From Gallionella sp. (GTDB taxonomy: Bacteria > Pseudomonadota > Gammaproteobacteria > Burkholderiales > Gallionellaceae): DNA of 47,759 nt. Below the pieces are notes generated by a model. The model made no database searches. It saw only the letters and a list, made by a program, of their open reading frames with translations, and was not told where the DNA came from. Position 1 is the stretch's first letter. Each line of letters opens with the position of its first letter. Where the stretch lies: positions 1-47,759 of the forward strand of contig JAHFRA010000022.1 of the NCBI GenBank assembly GCA_023259035.1, given 5' to 3'. The translations under genes and the position numbers were made by a program. This document shows positions 42,036 through 47,759 of the stretch, one piece after another.

Positions 42036-42730
42036 ACGACCCGAAAATCATCGTCGCGCTCGATTACCCGGAGGCCACCCCAGCGTTGGCACTGGTTGAT
42101 AAGCTGCAACCTTCACTGTGCCGACTGAAGGTCGGCAAGGAATTGTTTACCGCGACCGGCCCGGCGCTGCTGGAACAACTGATGCGGCGCGGTTTCGAGA
42201 TTTTTCTCGACCTGAAATTTCACGATATTCCCAACACTACCGCGCAGGCCTGCAAAGCAGTCGCCGACTTGGGTGTATGGATGGTCAACGTGCATGCGCT
42301 GGGCGGGCGCAAGATGCTGGAGGCGGCGCGCGAGGCGATTGCGCACAGTGCACAGCCACCCAAACTGATTGCCGTGACCGTTCTCACCAGCATGGCGCAG
42401 CAAGACTTGGTCGATCTTGGAATTACCGATACACCAGCCGAACTGGTGCAGCGTTTAGCGACACTGGCGCACGACAGCGGGCTGGATGGCGTGGTATGTT
42501 CCGCGCAGGAAGCGTGGCAGTTACGCCAAAAACATGGTGAAGGATTCTGCCTGGTGACGCCGGGTATTCGCCCGGCAGACTCTGCCGCTGACGACCAATC
42601 GCGCATCATGACCCCGCTCTCTGCTATAAAAGCAGGCTCCAGCTATCTGGTGATCGGACGCCCGATCACCAAGGCGGCTGATCCGTTGCAGGCGCTGCTC
42701 GATATCAACAATGAAATTGTAGGGACGTGA
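42032..42730 (+). CDS. pyrF: Orotidine 5'-phosphate decarboxylase
   Basis: 232 residues. [18 protein letters not shown], the catalytic [10 protein letters not shown] (Lys/Asp), and [12 protein letters not shown] and YLVIGRPIT at the C-terminus identify the group I bacterial enzyme. It makes UMP in pyrimidine synthesis. Starts in the lapB stop (ATGA). The last three codons and the TGA are contributed by a palindromic repeat (42719-42745), so the C-terminus VGT is repeat-derived. Confidence 0.96.
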   Translation: MNDPKIIVALDYPEATPALALVDKLQPSLCRLKVGKELFTATGPALLEQLMRRGFEIFLDLKFHDIPNTTAQACKAVADLGVWMVNVHALGGRKMLEAAREAIAHSAQPPKLIAVTVLTSMAQQDLVDLGITDTPAELVQRLATLAHDSGLDGVVCSAQEAWQLRQKHGEGFCLVTPGIRPADSAADDQSRIMTPLSAIKAGSSYLVIGRPITKAADPLQALLDINNEIVGT

Positions 42731-42745
42731 TTCATCACGTCCTGA
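42719..42745. repeat. Short palindromic repeat, copy 2 (pyrF stop)
   Basis: GTAGGGACGTGAT-TC-ATCACGTCCTGA with 9-bp perfect arms (GGACGTGAT/ATCACGTCC). It includes the pyrF stop codon TGA at 42728-42730 and is followed by ATTTTTG, so it may also serve as a weak terminator. Related to copies at 228 and 43727. Confidence 0.72.
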
Positions 42746-42788
42746 GATTTTTGAAATAGAATTGGAATCAGAAAATCGGAGAGCAGGC

Positions 42789-43730
42789 ATGAGCGTATTG
42801 CCGGAATTCAGGAACGCAAAAATACTGGTGGTCGGCGATGTGATGCTGGACCGCTACTGGTTCGGCGATGTCTGCCGCATTTCGCCGGAAGCGCCGGTGC
42901 CGGTACTCAAGGTCGAACGCATCGAGGAGCGTCCCGGCGGGGCGGCCAACGTGGCGCGCAACATTGCCGCACTCGGCGCGCAAGCCACCTTGCTGTCGGT
43001 GGTCGGCGATGACGAAGCGGGCGCGTGCCTGGAAAAATTGCTCCGAGAACACGCCAATCTCACCGCGCTGTTGCATCGCGACAGCAGCATCTCCACCATC
43101 ATCAAGTTGCGCGCCATCGCCCGGCACCAGCAATTGCTGCGCATCGATTTTGAGACGCCGCCCAGCCACGAGGTGTTGAACGCGAAGCTGGCGGATTTCC
43201 GCATCCAGTTGCCGCTGGCCGATGTGGTGATCCTGTCCGATTACGGCAAGGGCGGGCTGGCGCATATCGCCGAGATGATCCGGCTGGCGCGCGCGGCGGG
43301 CAAGCCGGTGCTGGTCGATCCCAAGGGCGACGATTACGCGCGCTATTGCGGCGCGACGCTGCTCACGCCGAACCGCAGCGAATTTCGCGAAGTGGCAGGC
43401 AGATGGAAGACTGAAGCCGAGCTTAATATCAAAGCGGAAAAACTGCGCACCGAATTGCAACTCGACGCGCTGCTGGTCACGCGCAGCGAGGACGGCATGA
43501 GCCTGTACCGCGCCAACGAAGCGCTGCACGAGCCGACGCAAACACGCGAAGTGTTCGATGTCAGCGGCGCGGGCGACACCGTGATCGCCACGCTGGCGGT
43601 GATGCTGGCGAGCGGCGCGGATATGCCCGATGCGGTGCGCGTTGCCAACCGCGCGGCCGGCATCGTGGTCGGCAAGCTGGGCACGGCGGTGGTGAGCCGC
43701 GAGGAAATTATTCAGGATATGAAAGCGTAG
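42789..43730 (+). CDS. rfaE1: D-glycero-beta-D-manno-heptose-7-phosphate kinase
   Basis: 313 residues of the PfkB/ribokinase fold: VGDVMLDRYWFGDVCRISPEAPVPVL, RPGGAANVARNIAALG and the catalytic FDVSGAGDTVIATLAV near the C-terminus. This is only the kinase half of E. coli HldE; no nucleotidyltransferase domain is attached, and none is in the window. Makes heptose-1,7-bisphosphate for LPS core. GGAGAG upstream supports the ATG at 42789 rather than one 9 codons earlier. The stop codon lies within a palindromic repeat. Confidence 0.94.
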   Translation: MSVLPEFRNAKILVVGDVMLDRYWFGDVCRISPEAPVPVLKVERIEERPGGAANVARNIAALGAQATLLSVVGDDEAGACLEKLLREHANLTALLHRDSSISTIIKLRAIARHQQLLRIDFETPPSHEVLNAKLADFRIQLPLADVVILSDYGKGGLAHIAEMIRLARAAGKPVLVDPKGDDYARYCGATLLTPNRSEFREVAGRWKTEAELNIKAEKLRTELQLDALLVTRSEDGMSLYRANEALHEPTQTREVFDVSGAGDTVIATLAVMLASGADMPDAVRVANRAAGIVVGKLGTAVVSREEIIQDMKA

Positions 43731-43753
43731 GGGCGTATGCCATACGCCCCTAC
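43727..43753. repeat. Short palindromic repeat, copy 3 (rfaE1 stop)
   Basis: A perfect 27-bp palindrome with 13-bp arms (GTAGGGGCGTATG and its complement) and a single central C. The rfaE1 stop TAG is at 43728-43730, within its left arm. AGATTTTTAAGG follows, so it could work as an attenuator between rfaE1 and hldD. Confidence 0.8.
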
Positions 43754-43775
43754 AACAGATTTTTAAGGGGATGTC

Positions 43776-44771
43776 ATGTATTACATTGTTACCGGCGCCG
43801 CCGGATTTGTCGGCTCCAATCTGGTCAAGGCGCTCAACGAGCGCGGCGAGCACGACATTATCGCGGTGGACAACCTCAGGAACGCCGACAAGTTCAGGAA
43901 TCTGGCCGATTGCGAAATTGCCGACTATTTGGACAAGGAAGACTTCCTGAAGAAATTGCAGGACGGTTTTTTCGACGGTCTGGTCAACGCGGTGCTGCAT
44001 CAGGGCGCGTGTTCCAACACGATGGAAACCGACGGGCGCTACATGATGGACAACAACTACCAGTATTCGCTGGAGCTGCTGAACTACTGCCAGAACGAAG
44101 AAATACCGTTCCTGTATGCGTCGTCCGCGTCGGTGTACGGCGGCGGCAAAACGTTCAAGGAAAGCCGCGAATGCGAAGCCCCGCTGAACGTGTACGCCTA
44201 TTCCAAATTCCTGTTCGACCAGGTCGTGCGGCGCCGCTGGCACAAACGCAACGCGCAGATCGTCGGGCTGCGCTACTTCAACGTGTACGGCCCGCGCGAA
44301 CAGCACAAGGGGCGCATGGCTTCGGTCGCCTACCACCTGTTCAACCAGTATCGCGCCGCAGGCAAGGTGAAATTATTTGAAGGCTGCGATGGCTACGCGA
44401 ACGGCGGGCAACTGCGCGACTTCATCTCCGTGGAAGATGCGGTCAAGGTGAACATGTATTTCCTCGATAACCCGCACAAGTCCGGCATTTTCAATCTGGG
44501 CACCGGGCAGGCGCAGAGCTTCAACGACGTGGCGGCGGCGACCGTCAATGCGCTGCGCAATGCCGAGGCGAAACCCGCATTAAACCTTGCCGAACTGCAA
44601 CAGCAGGGCTTGATCGAGTACATACCGTTTCCTGAAGCATTGCGCGGCAAATACCAGAGCTACACGCAAGCTAACATCGGCGCGCTACGCAACAGCGGTT
44701 ATGCCGAACCGTTCCTGAACGTCGAGCAGGGCGTGGCGAGGTATGTAGAGCAGATGCTTAAAACGGCATGA
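43776..44771 (+). CDS. hldD: ADP-L-glycero-D-manno-heptose 6-epimerase
   Basis: 331 residues, short-chain dehydrogenase/epimerase fold. NADP-binding [11 protein letters not shown] (7-17), the DYLDKEDF segment, the [20 protein letters not shown] block unique to HldD, catalytic YAYSK and [11 protein letters not shown]. It makes the L-glycero heptose nucleotide for LPS core. AAGGGG precedes the ATG. Pairs functionally with rfaE1 just upstream. Confidence 0.96.
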   Translation: MYYIVTGAAGFVGSNLVKALNERGEHDIIAVDNLRNADKFRNLADCEIADYLDKEDFLKKLQDGFFDGLVNAVLHQGACSNTMETDGRYMMDNNYQYSLELLNYCQNEEIPFLYASSASVYGGGKTFKESRECEAPLNVYAYSKFLFDQVVRRRWHKRNAQIVGLRYFNVYGPREQHKGRMASVAYHLFNQYRAAGKVKLFEGCDGYANGGQLRDFISVEDAVKVNMYFLDNPHKSGIFNLGTGQAQSFNDVAAATVNALRNAEAKPALNLAELQQQGLIEYIPFPEALRGKYQSYTQANIGALRNSGYAEPFLNVEQGVARYVEQMLKTA

Positions 44772-44772
44772 T

Positions 44773-44952
44773 GGGAACCTCGATAAATCCGTTTTGCGAA
44801 CATCCATTAAGCGGATTGCCTGCTTACACCATTTTCGGACGAATCGCGGCGTCGCGTGCTCGCTTGCTTCTCGCCTATCAACTCGATATGTCTCGTCGTT
44901 CGCTGCGCAGCTCCTTGCGCTTCATCCCGCAAAACGAATTTCTAGAGGCTAC
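44773..44952. mobile_element. MITE-like element 3 (about 180 bp)
   Basis: The ends are imperfect inverted repeats: left GGGAACCTCGATAAATCCG then TTTTGCG, right (inward) GTAGCCTCTAGAAATTCG then TTTTGCG. They match the ends of elements 1 and 2 (GGGAGCCTCTAAAAAT). The interior differs from those elements but matches the degenerate repeat at 29075-29175. It fills the hldD-cysM gap and begins one base after the hldD stop region. Non-coding. Confidence 0.62.
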
Positions 44953-44956
44953 ATAA

Positions 44957-45844
44957 ATGCATCCATCCATAGAAGATTTCGTCGGCAACACCCCGCTGGC
45001 GCAACTCAAGCGCATCCCCGGCAATACCTCGAACGTCATTCTCGCCAAGCTGGAAGGCAATAATCCCGCCGGTTCGGTGAAGGATCGTCCCGCGTTGTCG
45101 ATGATCGTGCGCGCCGAGCGGCGCGGCGATATCCAACCAGGCGATACATTGATCGAGGCGACCAGCGGTAATACCGGCATCGCGCTGGCGATGGCGGCGG
45201 CGGTGCTCGGCTACCGGATGATTCTGGTGATGCCGGAAAATCAGAGCGTGGAGCGTTGCCAGGTCATGCGCGCCTACGGCGCGGAATTGTTGCTGACAGC
45301 GAAAGAAGGCAGCATGGAACTGGCGCGCGACACGGCGGAAAAACTGCGCGCCGAGGGCAAGGGTATCATTCTCGACCAGTTCGCCAATCCCGATAATCCG
45401 CTATCGCATTACGAAGGCACCGCGCCGGAAATCTGGCGCGATACCGGCGGCAAGCTCACGCACTTTGTCAGCAGCATGGGCACCACCGGCACCATCATGG
45501 GTTGCTCGCGTTTCTTCAAGGAAAAAAATCCGGACATCCGGATCATCGGCGTGCAGCCGGAAGAGGGCGCGCAGATACCCGGCATCCGCAAATGGCAGCA
45601 GGCCTACCTGCCGAAAATCTATGACGGCAAAAATGTGGACAGGCTGGAATATGTGAGCCAGCAGGATGCGGAGGAAATGACGCGCCGCATGGCGCGCGAG
45701 GAAGGCATCTTTTGCGGCATCTCGTCCGGCGGTGCGCTGGCGGTCGCGTTGCGCATCTCGCAACAGGTCGAGAACGCGACCATCGTGTTCATCGTGTGCG
45801 ACCGAGGGGATCGCTATTTGAGTACGGGGGTGTTTCCGGGGTGA
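44957..45844 (+). CDS. cysM: Cysteine synthase B
   Basis: 295 residues, PLP fold type II. PLP lysine K42 in GSVKDRPA, the substrate loop TSGNTGIALA, SSMGTTGTIMG (phosphate cup) and GISSGGA. CysM rather than CysK is indicated by length and by the MHPSIEDFVGNTPLAQLKRIPG start and the NNPAGSVKDRPA block. It makes cysteine from O-acetylserine (or O-phosphoserine-like donors) with sulfide or thiosulfate. It starts right after element 3, which may carry its ribosome site (AGAGG). Confidence 0.94.
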   Translation: MHPSIEDFVGNTPLAQLKRIPGNTSNVILAKLEGNNPAGSVKDRPALSMIVRAERRGDIQPGDTLIEATSGNTGIALAMAAAVLGYRMILVMPENQSVERCQVMRAYGAELLLTAKEGSMELARDTAEKLRAEGKGIILDQFANPDNPLSHYEGTAPEIWRDTGGKLTHFVSSMGTTGTIMGCSRFFKEKNPDIRIIGVQPEEGAQIPGIRKWQQAYLPKIYDGKNVDRLEYVSQQDAEEMTRRMAREEGIFCGISSGGALAVALRISQQVENATIVFIVCDRGDRYLSTGVFPG

Positions 45845-46055
45845 TGAAGGGGCGTTTCCGATACAAAAGCCCCCTATTAAGCTGCAAGCTTTGACTGGGG
45901 ATATCGCTATCTGGAACGAGAAGCTTGCGGCTGAAGAATATAACCTCAATTTCCGATGTAACGCTTTTGGGCGGTGTAATTCAAATTGTATTCAAAGCGG
46001 TTGCTGAGCTGGTACATATCGCAAATTTCGGTAGCGTTGTCATAGGAAGCAACCC

Positions 46056-46142
46056 TCAGTCGTAAGCGCATAAATAATCCTCTTCGTATTTGTCGCTACG
46101 CCAATGTCGTTCCACAAACACGTTATCACGCCACCGCCTTGA
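46056..46142 (-). pseudogene. IS3-family transposase fragment
   Basis: The minus strand encodes SRRWRDNVFVERHWRSDKYE followed by EDYLCAYD and a stop. This is the conserved C-terminal region of IS3-group OrfB transposases (RWxDNVFxERLWRSxKYE). Only 28 codons remain and neither end of an IS is seen, so it is a dead remnant. The rest of the 45845-46161 gap shows nothing else that I can identify. Confidence 0.75.
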
Positions 46143-46161
46143 TCGTTTGAGATAAAGTGAT

Positions 46162-47028
46162 TCAGGCAAAATGCCCATCGCGGAAATCATTCATTGCTTG
46201 GTTGATTTCTTGCTGCGTATTCATCACGAACGGCCCGTATTGCACGATGGGTTCATTGAGTGGTTTGCCTGCGACCAAGATCAGGCGTGCATCTTCCGTC
46301 GCCGTGAGAGCCACGCCATCGGTTCCCGGTGTATTGCTCAAGATACCCATGCGGCGCGTCTCTACTTGCACATTATTTACCGTCACTGCACCACGATATA
46401 CATAGATAAAAGCGTTATACGAGGCCGGTAGTGCAGTAGAGAATTCAGCTCCGGCAGGCACATGAATGTCGAGATACAGCGGTTCGGTGATCTCGCGTGT
46501 AACGACCCCTGCCACACCGTTACTGCTTCCAGCAATCACACGCACTGTTACGCCCTGCGGGGTGAGATATTCGGGGATCGCTCCGCTAGGGAAATCGCGA
46601 TACCGCGGTTCGGACATCTTGTGCTGTGAGGGCAGGTTGAGCCAAAGCTGGAAACCTTCCATCAAACCATCTTCTTGTTCTGGAATTTCGGAGTGAATTA
46701 CGCCGCGTCCTGCGGTCATCCACTGCACGCCGCCGCTTTCCAGCAACCCTTCGTGTCCTGCGCTGTCACGATGCCGCATGCGGCCGGACAGCATATAGGT
46801 CACTGTATCGAAGCCGCGATGCGGGTGATCCGGGAAGCCGGCGATGTAATCGTCAGGGTTGTCGCTACTGAAGGCGTCCAGCAGCAGGAATGGGTCGAGG
46901 CGGTGTTGCAACTTGCCGGTGAGCACACGTGTCAGCTTTACGCCTGCACCGTCAGAGGTGGCGGTGCCTTCGATGAGGCGATCGATGCCGCGCGATTGGC
47001 GCAATGAAACTTGATTGATGGTGTTCAC
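46162..47028 (-). CDS. Pirin-family protein
   Basis: 288 residues, double cupin. The N-terminal cupin metal site is seen in FPDHPHRGFDTVTYML and GGVQWMTAGRGVIHSEI (three His and one Glu). The C-terminal cupin (LYLDIHVPAGAEF ... YNAFIYVYRG) has the usual pirin_C pattern. Family members include quercetin dioxygenases and redox- or transcription-linked proteins; the substrate here is unknown. Divergent from a damaged lysR gene, which may once have regulated it. Confidence 0.9.
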   Translation of the reverse strand: MNTINQVSLRQSRGIDRLIEGTATSDGAGVKLTRVLTGKLQHRLDPFLLLDAFSSDNPDDYIAGFPDHPHRGFDTVTYMLSGRMRHRDSAGHEGLLESGGVQWMTAGRGVIHSEIPEQEDGLMEGFQLWLNLPSQHKMSEPRYRDFPSGAIPEYLTPQGVTVRVIAGSSNGVAGVVTREITEPLYLDIHVPAGAEFSTALPASYNAFIYVYRGAVTVNNVQVETRRMGILSNTPGTDGVALTATEDARLILVAGKPLNEPIVQYGPFVMNTQQEINQAMNDFRDGHFA

Positions 47029-47119
47029 GTTTTATTCGTCCGAAGTGATAAAGTGAAATCATAATAATCGTCTCGCAATGATAGATAAAGCCATATTTCC
47101 GAGATACAACGTCCCGTAA

Positions 47120-47602
47120 ATGAAACAAAAAATATCTTCGCTGGCGATTACATTCTGTTTGCTACCATCGTCGAACGGGGGAGTATGGTTCGCGCGACTG
47201 ATCATCTCGGTATGCCCAAAGCCGCTGTTCCATGCCGCTTGGCGAATCTTGAAGCGGCATTGGGATAGCGGCTGCTATTGCGCACTACACGTCGCTTGGC
47301 TCTCACTGATTTTGGGCAGGAATTCCTCGATCACTGCCGTCGCATTGCAGAAGAAGTTGCCGCAACACGGGATTTTGTGCGCAGCCAAAATTTGCAGCCG
47401 CGCGGGCGTTTGCGGGTTTCAATGCCGGGAGATTATGCCAGGCATAATCTTTCGCGAGCCATCGCCACCCTCATTGAAACTTGCCCGGACGTACAACTCG
47501 ATCTCGATTTGGCTCCACGGTGTGCCGATCTGATTGGAGAACGATGCGACTTTGGTGGCTCGCAAGATAGACGAACCAAACTTTGGCCTTTACGCCGACC
47601 CA
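47120..47602 (+). pseudogene. LysR-type regulator, broken
   Basis: Recognisable LysR pieces in three frames. From about 47142: GDYILFATIVERGSMVRATD then HLGMPKAAVPCRLANLEAALG, an in-frame TAG, then RLLLRTTRRLALTDFGQEFL and FVRSQNLQPRGRLRVSMPGD to LIGERCDF (about 47552). After a shift: VARKIDEPNFGLYADP (to 47602). So there is a frameshift near the start, a nonsense codon in the HTH-dimerisation linker, a second shift with some lost sequence, and no C-terminal half. Divergent from pirin. Confidence 0.85.
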
Positions 47603-47697
47603 ATTTGTCCACTGTATCCTTGCAATCGGCCACAATCCAGTGTCGCGGGTTTTTAGAATTGTCCGGTTCTGTAGCACATGAATTGTCCGCTTTTTCT

Positions 47698-47752
47698 GCC
47701 TTGTTTGGGAAGCGGTGTAGGGCGTAGCCCGGAGCCGATTCCCAAACAAGGC
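47698..47752. repeat. 14-bp inverted repeat at the window end
   Basis: GCCTTGTTTGGGAA and TTCCCAAACAAGGC, 14-bp arms separated by 27 bases that contain GTAGGGCGTAGCCCGGA. It lies after the broken lysR gene in a stretch (47603-47697) without recognisable genes but with GAATTGTCCGG and TGAATTGTCCGC, suggestive of the end of an insertion sequence just beyond the window. Confidence 0.5.
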
Positions 47753-47759
47753 GGCGCGC

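Noticed and set aside
45946..46071. A 41-codon minus-strand frame starting MRLRLRVASYDNATE
   Set aside because: It overlaps the IS3 transposase remnant in another frame and is better explained as decayed IS sequence.

Overview
The window looks like a chromosomal segment of a betaproteobacterium, most likely of the Nitrosomonadales/Gallionellaceae type (Sideroxydans, Gallionella or Nitrotoga-like). This rests on gene content: rrn end followed by rpmG-rpmB, an exbB-exbD-lpxK-kdsB-adk run, a fused aroA-cmk in front of rpsA-ihfB-lapA-lapB-pyrF, PPi-dependent phosphofructokinase beside a membrane pyrophosphatase, and ornithine-lipid genes. The taxonomic call is inference; no marker was compared with a database.

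Layout. 1-550: end of an rRNA operon (23S 3' end, 5S, terminator). 760-3230: rpmB-rpmG and an arsR-arsC-acr3 arsenic operon on the minus strand. 3380-7912: an EAL-CBS-GGDEF c-di-GMP protein, an acyltransferase plus OlsB pair for ornithine lipids, and two hemerythrin-like proteins. 7980-15837: a histone H1-like gene, then a phosphate-starvation block (porin, pstS, phoB, second pstS, pstC, pstA, pstB) with two convincing Pho boxes and one weaker one. 16164-29053 (minus strand): a PilZ-like protein, folD, two membrane proteins, then ppa, a FapA-domain protein, hppA and pfp, followed by a glcG-like gene, adk and kdsB. 29184-31525 (minus): Trm112-like, lpxK, exbD, exbB. 31932-33278: xseA. 33294-35255: a composite bounded by long inverted repeats and carrying one gene of unknown function. 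35311-36034: a DUF4160/DUF2442-HTH pair under a compact promoter-operator. 36135-45844: aroA-cmk, rpsA, ihfB, lapA, lapB, pyrF, rfaE1, hldD, cysM. 45845-47759: a decaying zone with an IS3-family transposase fragment, an intact pirin gene and a broken lysR gene.

How the parts work together. The Pho block couples an outer-membrane porin, two periplasmic phosphate-binding proteins and the Pst ABC importer to PhoB; ornithine lipids (phosphorus-free) fit the same phosphate-saving theme. The ppa/hppA/pfp group makes pyrophosphate an energy currency: PFP uses it, the H+-pumping pyrophosphatase conserves it as a proton gradient and the soluble enzyme removes it. lpxK, kdsB, rfaE1, hldD and the lapA/lapB genes all serve lipopolysaccharide.

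The most unusual signals are repeats. Three elements with terminal inverted repeats sit in gaps between co-directional genes. A 60-bp structured module occurs once nested in one of these elements and once, exactly in frame, inside aroA together with a second palindrome. Short palindromes supply the stop codons of pyrF and rfaE1. A pair of ~340-390 bp inverted repeats encloses an unknown gene with HEPN-like features at 33294-35255.
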